Part shown: one piece after another, positions 34,997 to 44,442 of the stretch
Layout of the letters: each line of letters starts with the position of its first letter
Position numbering within the stretch: position 1 is the stretch's first letter
Assembly (NCBI RefSeq): GCF_030758955.1
Contig: NZ_CP132360.1
Location: 2,286,617-2,332,282, forward strand
Length of the DNA stretch: 45,666 nt
Direction: 5' to 3'
From: Agrococcus beijingensis
GTDB taxonomy: Bacteria; Actinomycetota; Actinomycetes; Actinomycetales; Microbacteriaceae
The notes under the pieces: generated by a model
What the model was told of the DNA's origin: nothing
What the model saw: the letters and a program-made list of their open reading frames with translations, nothing else
Databases searched by the model: none
Made by a program: the position numbers and the translations under genes

Positions 34997-35063
34997 GGCG
35001 CCTCCCTGGCTCAGCTCCGGCTCGCGCCGGGGCCGCGCGCGGCGGCGCGGCTCCCGTCAGCGT

Positions 35064-35082
35064 ATCCGAGCACGCCTCGGAT
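35064..35082 (-). terminator. Weak hairpin after the MFS gene
   Basis: ATCCGAG/CTCGGAT, 7-bp stem and 5-nt loop, 7 nt past the MFS stop on the minus strand. No T-run follows. It also lies upstream of mtrA, in the presumed promoter gap. Confidence 0.35.
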
Positions 35083-35088
35083 CTGCCG

Positions 35089-36444
35089 TCACTCCGCCTG
35101 ACGCGTCGGCAGCTGCCGCATGCGGGCGTAGGGGCTGAGCAGGATGGGCAGCGCGCCGAGCATCGCGACGACGGTGCCGATCCAGATCGCCGGCACGGTG
35201 CCGAGCACGGTGCCGAGCCAGCCGGCCAGCAGCGCGCCGATGGGCATCACGCCCCACACCACGAAGCGGATCGAGGCGTTCATGCGGCCCAGCAGCGGCT
35301 TCGGGCACACGCGCTGGCGGGCCGTCACCTGCACGATGTTGTAGACGAGGATGCTGAAGCCGAGCAGCACCTCGAAGACGATCAGCAGCGGCACCGCCAG
35401 CGGCGGGAAGTGCGCAGCGAGCGGCAGCAGCGCGGCCGAGCTGGTGAACACGAGCGTCGACAGCGCGAGCGCCTGACCCTCGCCGATCCAGCGGGCGATG
35501 CGGTTGGCGAGCACCGAGCCGACCAGGCCGCCGATGGCGCCGAGCGTCATGAGCACGCCGTAGATGGCCGGGTCGAGGCCGAGGATGCGCAGGATCAGGA
35601 TGGGCGAGAGCGTCATGCCGATCGAGGTGCCGAGGTTGGTGAGCGCGGTGGTGCCCACGATGCGCACGAGGAAGTCGGTGCCGGCGACGAACCTGAGGCC
35701 GTCGCCGATCTCGCGCACGAGGTGCTGCCGCTCATGCTTGGGCTTCACCTGCTCGTCGTCGCGCACGAGCATGAGCGAGATCGCGCTGAACAGGAACCCG
35801 ACGGCGTTGACGGCCAGCAGGATCGGCGCCGAGACGACGCGCAGCAGCACGCCGGCGACGGCGGGGCCGCCGAGGCGCATGGTCTGCGCGGTCGCCTCGA
35901 GCGCGCCGTTGGCGGGGCCGACGTGCTCGTCGCGCACGAGCACCGGCACGAACGACTGGTAGCCGACGTCGAAGAAGACGGTCGCGATGCCGACCACGGC
36001 GCCGATCACGAACAGGTGCCACATCTCGAGCATGTTCGCGAGCCACAGCAGCGGCACGGCGGCGACCGCGACGACCCGCACGAGGTCGGCGGCGATCATC
36101 ACGTTGCGCTTGCGCACGCGGTCGAGCCAGGCGCCGGCCGGCAGGCCCACCAGCAGGAACGCAGCCGTCTCGGCGGCGTTCAGGTAGCCCATCTGCGCGT
36201 CGGTGGCCTGCAGCATCGAGACGGCGACGATGGGCATCGCGAGCGCGGCGAACTGGGCGCCGAGCTGGCTGAGCCCCTGCCCCGCCCAGAACGCGGGGAA
36301 GCCCCGCTCGCGCCAGAGGCCGCGGTGGCTGGGCGGCGCGTCGAGCGGGCTCGGCGGGCCGGGCGCGGTGCCGCCGCGCGCGTCGGGCGCGGCGGCGTCG
36401 GCGGGCGGTGCATCGGGGGCGGATGCGTTGGGCTCCACGGTCAT
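35089..36444 (-). CDS. MFS efflux transporter (MFS_3-like)
   Basis: 451-residue major facilitator with 12 helices after a ~45-residue Pro/Ala-rich N-terminus. It shows GFPAFWAGQGLSQLGAQFAALAMPIVAVSML at helix 1, GAWLDRVRKRNVMIAADLVRV between helices 2 and 3, and a VFFDVGYQSFVPVLV motif common to multidrug-type MFS_3/enterobactin-exporter-like proteins. The ATG at 36444 (MTVEPNASAP) is used because TATCGT is 7 nt upstream. It diverges from an ArsR-type regulator whose operator candidate lies just above this promoter. It lies between mtrA and the regulator and interrupts nothing else recognisable. Confidence 0.88.
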   Translation of the reverse strand: MTVEPNASAPDAPPADAAAPDARGGTAPGPPSPLDAPPSHRGLWRERGFPAFWAGQGLSQLGAQFAALAMPIVAVSMLQATDAQMGYLNAAETAAFLLVGLPAGAWLDRVRKRNVMIAADLVRVVAVAAVPLLWLANMLEMWHLFVIGAVVGIATVFFDVGYQSFVPVLVRDEHVGPANGALEATAQTMRLGGPAVAGVLLRVVSAPILLAVNAVGFLFSAISLMLVRDDEQVKPKHERQHLVREIGDGLRFVAGTDFLVRIVGTTALTNLGTSIGMTLSPILILRILGLDPAIYGVLMTLGAIGGLVGSVLANRIARWIGEGQALALSTLVFTSSAALLPLAAHFPPLAVPLLIVFEVLLGFSILVYNIVQVTARQRVCPKPLLGRMNASIRFVVWGVMPIGALLAGWLGTVLGTVPAIWIGTVVAMLGALPILLSPYARMRQLPTRQAE

Positions 36445-36451
36445 GCACGTG

Positions 36452-36457
36452 ACGATA
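36452..36457 (-). promoter_or_regulatory. -10 element, leaderless, MFS gene at 36444
   Basis: TATCGT on the minus strand, 7 nt before the ATG at 36444. Confidence 0.5.
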
Positions 36458-36462
36458 CACGA

Positions 36463-36484
36463 GTGATTGGGTTCTCCCAATCAC
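36463..36484. promoter_or_regulatory. Candidate ArsR-type operator, perfect 9-bp inverted repeat
   Basis: Arms GTGATTGGG and CCCAATCAC with 4-nt spacer TTCT. It lies 6-27 bp upstream of the MFS -10 box, covering the -35 region, where binding would block polymerase. The neighbouring ArsR-like gene at 36723 is the obvious candidate ligand. Confidence 0.65.
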
Positions 36485-36530
36485 TTTCTGCGAGTCCCCG
36501 TCTCTCGTGTGGCCCGCCCCTGTTTCGCTC

Positions 36531-36586
36531 GACCCCTTCCACCGAATCCGACCCGGTGGACCGGGTCGATATTGGTGGAAGGGGTC
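36531..36586. repeat. 56-bp two-part inverted repeat in the intergenic gap
   Basis: Outer arms GACCCCTTCCACC (36531-36543) and GGTGGAAGGGGTC (36574-36586) are perfect 13-bp complements. Inner arms CGACCCGGT (36549-36557) and ACCGGGTCG (36560-36568) are perfect 9-bp complements. The 5-nt segments between them do not pair. No gene ends here, so it is not placed as a terminator. Confidence 0.7.
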
Positions 36587-36624
36587 CGCGGCGCGTGTGC
36601 CGGCGAGCCGCTGCGGCGAGCGCG

Positions 36625-36675
36625 CTGCCGCGCCGAGCGAGCTGCCGCGCCGAGCGAGCTGCCGCGCCGAGCGAG
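36625..36675. repeat. Three perfect 17-bp tandem repeats
   Basis: CTGCCGCGCCGAGCGAG three times at 36625, 36642 and 36659, followed by a decayed partial copy. GC-rich; no coding sense seen. Together with the palindromes, this accounts for most of the 278-bp gap 36445-36722. Confidence 0.75.
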
Positions 36676-36710
36676 CCGTGCCGCCGAGCGGCCCACGCGC
36701 AGCCGGTCGC

Positions 36711-36716
36711 TAGCCT
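36711..36716 (+). promoter_or_regulatory. -10 element, leaderless, ArsR-type regulator
   Basis: TAGCCT followed by GAGCGC and the ATG at 36723. Confidence 0.55.
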
Positions 36717-36722
36717 GAGCGC

Positions 36723-37232
36723 ATGACCGACAGCGCGCCCGCAGACACCGGGCTGACCGCGAAGGCGAAGGCGCTCTCGTCGCCGCTGCGCTGGCGCATC
36801 CTGCGCCTGTGCCTGCACCAGCCGCGCACCAACAAGGAGCTCGCCGAGCTGCTCTCAGTCAACCCCGGCACGATGCACCACCACGTGCAGTCGCTCGTCG
36901 ACACCGGCTTCCTCGCCGCCGAGGAGCCGCGCGCCGGCGCCCGTGGCGCGAAGGAGATCCCCTACCGCGCCACCGGCCTCACCTGGCACGACTCCGCGGC
37001 GCCGCTCGCCGCGCCCGTGCTCGTGCAGACCTTCCTGCAGGAGATCGAGGGCGTGAAGCCCACCGACCTCGAGGTCAGCCGCCTCGGCGTGCGACTGACG
37101 CCCGCCGACCTCGACGAGTACCAGCGCCGCGCCGGCGAGCTGCTCGAGTGGCTGCGCAGCCGCGACTCGAGCGAGGGCGACCCGTTCTCGATCCTGGTCG
37201 CCATGCACCCCGACGTGCAGCAGCGCCGCTGA
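36723..37232 (+). CDS. ArsR/winged-helix transcriptional regulator
   Basis: 169-residue regulator. The N-terminal winged helix reads LTAKAKALSSPLRWRILRLCLHQPRTNKELAELLSVNPGTMHHHVQSLVDTGFL (about residues 10-63), with recognition-helix features of the HTH_20 branch. The C-terminal half (VGRLGVRLTPADLDEYQRRAGELLEWLRSR) is a ligand or dimer region without ArsR metal-binding Cys motifs. It diverges from an MFS pump across a palindromic operator, the common pattern for exporter self-control. The ligand is unknown. Confidence 0.87.
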   Translation: MTDSAPADTGLTAKAKALSSPLRWRILRLCLHQPRTNKELAELLSVNPGTMHHHVQSLVDTGFLAAEEPRAGARGAKEIPYRATGLTWHDSAAPLAAPVLVQTFLQEIEGVKPTDLEVSRLGVRLTPADLDEYQRRAGELLEWLRSRDSSEGDPFSILVAMHPDVQQRR

Positions 37233-37308
37233 CGCCGAGCCCGGCGCCCCGTCGATCCGACTCCTGCTGCTCCGGCTCCCGCTGCCCGGCGCTCGCTGCT
37301 GGGGCCTC

Positions 37309-39108
<1,800 letters not shown>

Positions 39109-39139
39109 ATCGCCTCCATTCTCCCGCACGCCGCGCACT

Positions 39140-39210
39140 CGATCTCAACGTGCTGGGCGTGCGTTCGCCGCACAGGGTGCGCCATGCGCACACCTGGCAC
39201 GTTGAGATCG
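39140..39210 (-). terminator. Long hairpin downstream of ispE
   Basis: Arms CGATCTCAACGTGC and GCACGTTGAGATCG are perfect 14-bp complements. The pairing can continue inward about 10 bp with wobbles and one mismatch. It lies 5 nt past the ispE stop. There is no T-rich tail, so it may be a tail-less actinobacterial terminator or a repeat element. Confidence 0.55.
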
Positions 39211-39215
39211 GTCGG

Positions 39216-40139
39216 TCAGTCGATCAGGCGGGCGCCCGGCACCGGGCCCGTGACCTTCACGGCCATCACCTGCGCCGCGCCGAGCGACGCCTGCAGCTCG
39301 ACGGCCGACTCGACGCTGTCGCACAGGAACGCCACGGTCGGGCCCGATCCCGAGACGATGCCGGCGAGCGCGCCGGAGCGCTCCCCCAGCTCGAGCGTGC
39401 CCACCAGCCGCGGGCGCAGCTGCAGGGCGGGCGCCTGCAGGTCGTTCTGCAGCGCCTCCGCGAGCATCGACGCGTCGCCGGCCCGGAGCGCCTGCAGCAC
39501 CCGCGCATCCACCGTCGGCACGTCGTGGGCAGGGGCGATGTCGGCGGCGTGCAGCGCCCGGTGCTCGTCGAGCGCCCGGTAGACGTCGGGCGTCGAGAGG
39601 CCGTCGTCGGCGTAGGCCAGCACCCAGTGGAACTGCCCGCGCGCGAGCGCCGGCGTCAGCTGGTCGCCTCGGCCGGTGCCGACGGCCGTGCCGCCGGCGA
39701 GCGCGAACGGCACGTCGGCGCCCAGCTCGCGGGCGATCTCGTGCAGCGCGTCGCGGCCCAGGTGCAGGCCCCACAGCTCATCGCAGGCGACCAGCGTCGC
39801 CGCGGCGTCGGCCGAGCCGCCGCCCATGCCGCCGGCGATCGGCACGTGCTTGTCGATCGACAGCGAGACGCCGTCGGTCACGCGGCCGCGCCGGGCGAGC
39901 GCCATCGCCGCGCGGATCGCGAGGTTGTCGGCGCCCGTCGAGAGGCCGCTGCTGGCGATGGGGCCGGTGAAGCGCACCGAGAAGTCGGGTGCCGAGGTGG
40001 CCTCGACGATCTCGTAGAGGCTGACCGCCTGGTAGGCGGTCGCGACGTCGTGGTAGCCGTCGTCCTGCAGCGAGCCCACGCCGAGGTGCACGTTGATCTT
40101 GCCGGGCGCTTTCGCCCGCACCGTGCTCCTGCTCACCAC
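39216..40139 (-). CDS. ispE: 4-diphosphocytidyl-2-C-methyl-D-erythritol kinase
   Basis: 307-residue GHMP kinase of the MEP isoprenoid pathway, phosphorylating CDP-methylerythritol. The N-terminal [12 protein letters not shown], the ATP loop [19 protein letters not shown] and the C-terminal [10 protein letters not shown] are present. The GTG at 40139 is chosen because TAGGTT lies 7 nt upstream; a GTG at 40136 and a TTG at 40148 are also in frame. It lies downstream of ksgA with one inserted gene between them. Confidence 0.95.
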   Translation of the reverse strand: MVSRSTVRAKAPGKINVHLGVGSLQDDGYHDVATAYQAVSLYEIVEATSAPDFSVRFTGPIASSGLSTGADNLAIRAAMALARRGRVTDGVSLSIDKHVPIAGGMGGGSADAAATLVACDELWGLHLGRDALHEIARELGADVPFALAGGTAVGTGRGDQLTPALARGQFHWVLAYADDGLSTPDVYRALDEHRALHAADIAPAHDVPTVDARVLQALRAGDASMLAEALQNDLQAPALQLRPRLVGTLELGERSGALAGIVSGSGPTVAFLCDSVESAVELQASLGAAQVMAVKVTGPVPGARLID

Positions 40140-40146
40140 GGAACCC

Positions 40147-40152
40147 AACCTA
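40147..40152 (-). promoter_or_regulatory. -10 element, leaderless, ispE
   Basis: TAGGTT on the minus strand followed by GGGTTCC and the GTG at 40139. Confidence 0.5.
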
Positions 40153-40199
40153 GTGCGCCGACCGGCCTCCTTCCTGCGCGCCAGGACCTACGGCGGCAC

Positions 40200-40730
40200 T
40201 CAGCCCGCGACCGAGCCGAAGATCTGCTCGATCTCGTCCTTGGCCGCATCCACCGACGCCGCGTCGGGCAGCTTCTCGATCGTGAGGTTGACGGGGGTGC
40301 CGGTCTTGTTGGGCGCCTGCGCCGCCGCCGCGAGGCGCGTGCCGTCGGCGAGCCGCCAGCGCACGACGGGCTGCGCGGCCGCGAGGTTCTCGCCGTGCGC
40401 GGCGCCGTGCCGGGCGTCGACGGCGGCGCGCACGGCGGCGAGCGCCTCGAGCCGCTCCCCCGGCACCGTCTTGGTGCGCGACACCGCGAACGTGCCGTCG
40501 GCCTGCTGCCCGGGCAGCCGCCCCTTGCGGTCCTGCTCGAAGTCGACCGTGATGCCCTGCGACCACCACGGCTCGACGCCGTGCTCGGCGACGAGCCAGT
40601 CGGCGATCTGCCGGTGCGTCCACTCGAGCGCGCCGGCCTCCTGCAGCAGGTCGCGCCACTGCGCGTGCGTGCGGCCGGTGGCGGCGCGCATCGCCTCGGC
40701 GCCCATGTTGCGCTCGATCCGCTCGGGCAT
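40200..40730 (-). CDS. DUF4287-domain protein, function unknown
   Basis: 176-residue protein. The first ~75 residues resemble DUF4287: ATGRTHAQWRDLLQEAGALEWTHRQIADWLVAEHGVEPWWSQGITVDFEQDRKGR. Such a domain is often found before a SRPBCC domain in actinobacteria. The rest (SRTKTVPGERLEALAAVRAAV...VRWRLADGTRLAAAAQAPNKTGTPVNLTIEKLP) is a small SRPBCC-like or unrecognised half. The ATG at 40730 overlaps the ksgA stop by 4 nt (ATGA), so it is translated with ksgA. No catalytic motif is clear. Confidence 0.7.
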   Translation of the reverse strand: MPERIERNMGAEAMRAATGRTHAQWRDLLQEAGALEWTHRQIADWLVAEHGVEPWWSQGITVDFEQDRKGRLPGQQADGTFAVSRTKTVPGERLEALAAVRAAVDARHGAAHGENLAAAQPVVRWRLADGTRLAAAAQAPNKTGTPVNLTIEKLPDAASVDAAKDEIEQIFGSVAG

Positions 40731-41710
40731 CAGTCCTCCTCGGCGACGGCCTGCCTGCGCACGGCGGGGTCGGATGCGTCGACGCGCACGCCGCTCGCCT
40801 CCCCGGCCTCCGCGATGCGGATGAAGTCGTCGAGCACCAGCGCCTCGCCGCGCAGGGTCGGATCCACACCCGCGCGCTCCAACACCTCGGTGGCCGCGGC
40901 CGACGAGCCGTAGACGCCCGACAGCGCCTGCCGCAGCATCTTGCGGCGCTGGCCGAAGGCGCCGTCGATCACGGTGAAGGTGCGGCGGCGCAGCGCCTCG
41001 TCTCCCCGAGGCGGACCGCGGTGGAAGCCCACGAGCACGCTGTCGACGTTGGGCACGGGCCAGAAGATCTGCCGCGACACGTCGCCCTCGAGCGCCCACC
41101 GCCCCCACCAGGCGACCTTCGCCGAGGGCGAGCCGTAGGCCTTGGTGCCGGGGTGCGCGGCGAGCCTGTGGCCGACCTCGGCCTGCACCATCACGAGCGC
41201 GCGCTCGATGGTCGGGAACCGCTCGAGCAGGTGGATCAGCACCGGCACCGACACGTTGTAGGGCAGGTTGGCGACGATCGCCTGCGGCGGCGTCGGCAGC
41301 GACTCGATGGTGAGCGCGTCGTGGTGCACCACCGCGAGCTGCGCGTCCGGCTGCTTGCGGGCGACGGTGCGCGGCAGCAGCTCGGCGAGGCGGCCGTCGA
41401 TCTCGACCGCGGTCACCCGGGCGCCGACCTCCGTCAGGCCGAGCGTGAGCGACCCGAGACCAGGGCCCACCTCGACGACATCGCGACCGGACACATCCGC
41501 GGTCCTGACGATGCGCCGCACCGTGTTGGCGTCGACGACGAAGTTCTGCCCCCAGCGCTTGGTCGGCGTGAGGTCGAGCTCGGTCGCGAGCGCGCGGATC
41601 TCGGTGCCGCCCAGCAGCGTCTCGGCGCTGCGGTGGCCGTCGATGGGGCGCGCGTCGCCGGCATGGGCGCCGCCGGCGTGCCTGCCGCTCGGATCTCGGT
41701 CGCTGCTCAC
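40730..41710 (-). CDS. ksgA: 16S rRNA (adenine(1518)-N6/adenine(1519)-N6)-dimethyltransferase
   Basis: 326-residue SAM-dependent rRNA dimethyltransferase (KsgA/RsmA). Motif I is VVEVGPGLGSLT and the catalytic motif IV is NLPYNVS; KRWGQNFVVDANTVRRIV is the N-terminal RNA-contact region. The first ~35 residues (to about GGTEIRAL) are nonconserved, low-complexity, so a later start is conceivable. GTG 41710 is supported by TAGGCT 6 nt upstream. Confidence 0.94.
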   Translation of the reverse strand: MSSDRDPSGRHAGGAHAGDARPIDGHRSAETLLGGTEIRALATELDLTPTKRWGQNFVVDANTVRRIVRTADVSGRDVVEVGPGLGSLTLGLTEVGARVTAVEIDGRLAELLPRTVARKQPDAQLAVVHHDALTIESLPTPPQAIVANLPYNVSVPVLIHLLERFPTIERALVMVQAEVGHRLAAHPGTKAYGSPSAKVAWWGRWALEGDVSRQIFWPVPNVDSVLVGFHRGPPRGDEALRRRTFTVIDGAFGQRRKMLRQALSGVYGSSAAATEVLERAGVDPTLRGEALVLDDFIRIAEAGEASGVRVDASDPAVRRQAVAEED

Positions 41711-41716
41711 GCGTCG

Positions 41717-41722
41717 AGCCTA
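41717..41722 (-). promoter_or_regulatory. -10 element, leaderless, ksgA
   Basis: TAGGCT then CGACGC then the GTG at 41710, on the minus strand. Confidence 0.55.
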
Positions 41723-41789
41723 TGCCGAGCGCGCCGCTGGGCGGTGCTCAGCGCCATGCGACAGGATGCCCCTGTCGAAGGAGACCGCC

Positions 41790-42767
41790 ATGGCCCCCAC
41801 CTCAGCCCCGTCCGGCACCGCAGACAGGCGGATGCGCTCCGGCGCCCGCGCACGGATCCTCGCCGCGCTCGCGGTCGTGGGCACCGCCGCGCTGCTCACC
41901 GCCTGCGCGACCGCCGGCCCCGGCCAGTCGACCGCGCCGACCGGGCCCGGGACGGGCGTCGCAGGCGCGGCACCGGTGCCGATCGACGACGAGCGGCTCG
42001 CGAACCCCATGGTCGGCGACCTCGTCGCGGCGGACGGCTACGCGCTGCGGTGGAACGTCGCCGGCGAGTCGGTGGCGTTCTTCCTCGGCGGCTCGGGCGG
42101 CGGCGGTGGCTGCATCCCGCAGCCGCACGCGATCGAGCTCGACCAGGCGGCGGCCGAGCTGCACCTCGGCTTCGACGGGCCCGACCCGGCGATGGCCTGC
42201 ACGGCCGACTTCCGCATCCACGGCTGGGAGCTCGCGCTGCCCGAGTCGGTCGACGCGTCGCAGGTGTGGACGGTGCTGCTGCAGGACCTGCAGCAGCCCG
42301 GCACGATCGAGACGCAGCTCGGGCCCGACGACATCCTCACCTCGGGCGCCACCGCCGACCCGCAGCCGTCGCTCATCCCGGATGCCCCGACCGACGGCGC
42401 GGCACCGGCGCCCATCCCCTCCGACCAGCTGCCCGAGGCCGACGTCTCGATGCAGGACGCGTCGGTGCGATGGATCGAGCCCGGACGCCGCCTCGCGGTG
42501 CTGCTCGGCGGCTCGGGCGCCGCGCAGTGCGTGCCCACGCCGATCTCGGCGCGGGCCACCGGCCCCGGCACCGTCGAGGTCGCGTTCGAGTTCCCGAGCG
42601 GCGACATGGACTGCAGCGCCGACTTCCAGCTCTACGGCTGGCAGTTCGAGCTCGAGGAGCCCGTGTCGGGCACGCTCCCGGTCGAGGTCACCGTGACGGG
42701 CGCGACCGCGGCCGACAGCTCGACCGTGCTGCCGCTGCAGCCCGACGAGCTGCTCGGCACGCCGTAG
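41790..42767 (+). CDS. Secreted lipoprotein with two copies of an undescribed two-cysteine domain
   Basis: 325 residues. The lipobox LLTAC places the lipidated Cys at 39, followed by a Pro/Thr/Gly linker. Two related ~80-residue modules follow. The first (about 83-163) contains ALRWNVAGESVAFFLGGSGGGGGC with C108 and C137, ending FRIHGWELALPESV; the second (about 222-302) contains SVRWIEPGRRLAVLLGGSGAAQC with C247 and C275, ending FQLYGWQFELEEPV. A spacer with DADPQPSLIPDAP-like low complexity separates them. Each module has one pair of Cys, likely a disulfide, and beta-rich character. GAAGGAGA precedes the ATG. A related lipoprotein is at 43861. I know of no family name. Confidence 0.75.
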   Translation: MAPTSAPSGTADRRMRSGARARILAALAVVGTAALLTACATAGPGQSTAPTGPGTGVAGAAPVPIDDERLANPMVGDLVAADGYALRWNVAGESVAFFLGGSGGGGGCIPQPHAIELDQAAAELHLGFDGPDPAMACTADFRIHGWELALPESVDASQVWTVLLQDLQQPGTIETQLGPDDILTSGATADPQPSLIPDAPTDGAAPAPIPSDQLPEADVSMQDASVRWIEPGRRLAVLLGGSGAAQCVPTPISARATGPGTVEVAFEFPSGDMDCSADFQLYGWQFELEEPVSGTLPVEVTVTGATAADSSTVLPLQPDELLGTP

Positions 42768-42777
42768 CCGGCTCTGC

Positions 42778-43734
42778 TCAGCGCCAGTCGCCGTAGGCGC
42801 GCAGCGTGTTCTCGGCGGTCTCGGCCGCGAGCTCGTCGGCGTCGACGCCCAGCCGCTCGGCCATCGACCGCACCGTGACCGGGGTCAGGTAGGGGCTGTT
42901 GGGCCGGCCGCGGTGCGGCGCGGGCGTGAGGAACGGCGCGTCGGTCTCCACCAGGATGCGGCTGCGGTCGGCGACCGCGAGCGCCGCGTGCAGGTTCTTC
43001 GCGTTCGAGAAGGTGACGGTGCCGGCGAACGACAGGTACCAGCCGTGCTCGGCCGCGAGCCGGGCGAGGTGCTCGTCGCCCGAGAAGCAGTGGAAGACCG
43101 TCGTCTCGGGCGCCCCCACCCGCAGCAGCGTCTCGACCACCGCGTCGTGCGCGTCGCGGTCGTGGATCTGCAGCGCGATCCCGTGGCGCTTGGCGATGTC
43201 GATGTGCGCCTCGAACGACTCGTGCTGCGCGCGCCGGCCGTCGTCGCCGGTGCGGAAGAAGTCGAGCCCCGTCTCGCCCACGGCGCGCACGCGCGGCTGC
43301 GCCGCCAGCCGGTCGATGACGGCGAGCGCCTCGGGCAGCGTGCCCGCCTCGGCGTACCCGGGCGCCTCGTTCGGGTGCAGCGCGACGGCCGCCAGCACGC
43401 GAGGGTCCTGCGCGGCCAGCGCCGCCGACCACTCCGACGACTCGACGTCGCCGCCCACCTGGATCACGCCCGCGACGCCCGCCCGCTCGGCGGCGTCCAG
43501 CGCCGCCCAGTAGGGGAACCCATCCCCGTCCTTGATCTCCAGGTGCGTGTGGTTGTCGTAGATCGGCACGCCGAGCGGCTCGGGCGGCTCGGGCCGGGTG
43601 AGGTCGCGCTTGCCGTCGTCGAAGCGCTCGCGGATGTACTCGCCGCCGGGCAGCTCGGTCGCGCGCGGCGCCTCGCCGAGCGTCTCGGATCGGTCGTCGG
43701 CGAGCGGTGCGGTTCCGTCGTGGCTGCGGGGCAT
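42778..43734 (-). CDS. tatD: TatD-family metal-dependent hydrolase
   Basis: 318-residue TIM-barrel hydrolase of the TatD DNase family. It shows the metal residues HTHLE (N-terminal barrel), VGETGLDFFR, HCFSGD and ETDAPFLTP in the expected order. An extra ~55-residue N-terminal segment precedes the barrel. ATG 43734 follows TAGGCT by 6 nt. Members act as 3'-5' exonucleases or D-aminoacyl-tRNA deacylases in different bacteria. It is flanked by two lipoprotein genes on the other strand. Confidence 0.92.
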   Translation of the reverse strand: MPRSHDGTAPLADDRSETLGEAPRATELPGGEYIRERFDDGKRDLTRPEPPEPLGVPIYDNHTHLEIKDGDGFPYWAALDAAERAGVAGVIQVGGDVESSEWSAALAAQDPRVLAAVALHPNEAPGYAEAGTLPEALAVIDRLAAQPRVRAVGETGLDFFRTGDDGRRAQHESFEAHIDIAKRHGIALQIHDRDAHDAVVETLLRVGAPETTVFHCFSGDEHLARLAAEHGWYLSFAGTVTFSNAKNLHAALAVADRSRILVETDAPFLTPAPHRGRPNSPYLTPVTVRSMAERLGVDADELAAETAENTLRAYGDWR

Positions 43735-43740
43735 ACGGCA

Positions 43741-43746
43741 AGCCTA
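43741..43746 (-). promoter_or_regulatory. -10 element, leaderless, tatD
   Basis: TAGGCT on the minus strand followed by TGCCGT and the ATG at 43734. Confidence 0.55.
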
Positions 43747-43860
43747 GGAGCGTTGCACCATGGGAGATGCTGAGGCACCGTCCAGGTTCCGCCATGCATC
43801 GACTGCCACGATGTCCGCAAATCCCGGTTCTCGACGCCCTCGTCAGGAGGTCTCCCCGGC

Positions 43861-44406
43861 ATGTTCCGCCGCTTCGCCCTGCCCGTCGCCCTCGCGACCG
43901 CGCTGCTGCTGACCGCCTGCGCGACCGGCCCCACCGGTCCGGGTGCGCTGGCGCCGCAGTCCTCGACGGAGACGACGGATGCGTCCGCGGGCGCGACCGA
44001 GCAGGGCACGACCGAGGGCGCTTCCGAGAGCGCCGCGGCGGGGGCCGACGCCTTCAGCAGCGCCTCCGCCTCGCTGAACGCCGGCGAGCCGGGCCTGCCG
44101 CAGGGCAGCGGCGCGTCGATCGACGACGTCCTGCGCCTCGGAGCGGTCGCCACCTGGGTCGAGGCGCCCGACGTCTTCGCGATCTCGCTGCCGGCGACCA
44201 GCGACTGCTGGGCGAGCGCCGGCGAGCCCGTCGCGGTCGACGGCAGCGTGGCGGTCTCGTTCATGCAGGAGGGCGAGTGCGCGATGGCGGATGCCGCCCG
44301 CACCTACACGCTGCCGATGCCCGCCGGCGTCGACACCTCCGAGGCGGTAGAGGTGGCGGTCGAGGGGCTCGACCTGCAGTTCACGCTGGCGCTGCCCGCG
44401 CCGTAG
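43861..44406 (+). CDS. Secreted lipoprotein with one copy of the two-cysteine domain
   Basis: 181 residues with signal MFRRFALPVALATALLLTAC (lipidated Cys20), a Ser/Ala/Thr/Glu-rich spacer (about 21-88), and a C-terminal module (about 92-170) resembling those of the lipoprotein at 41790: VATWVEAPDVFAISLPATSDC (C116), SVAVSFMQEGEC (C140), TYTLPMPAGVD. AGGAGG lies about 9 nt before the ATG. Likely outer-surface, function unknown. Confidence 0.75.
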   Translation: MFRRFALPVALATALLLTACATGPTGPGALAPQSSTETTDASAGATEQGTTEGASESAAAGADAFSSASASLNAGEPGLPQGSGASIDDVLRLGAVATWVEAPDVFAISLPATSDCWASAGEPVAVDGSVAVSFMQEGECAMADAARTYTLPMPAGVDTSEAVEVAVEGLDLQFTLALPAP

Positions 44407-44442
44407 CGGCTTCGCGGTCGCCGTCGCGCCGTCGCGCGCGCC

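Noticed and set aside
36485..36722. Small coding genes in the gap between the MFS and ArsR genes
   Set aside because: Open frames here are short, Arg/Ala-rich and built from the tandem and inverted repeats; no start signal fits.
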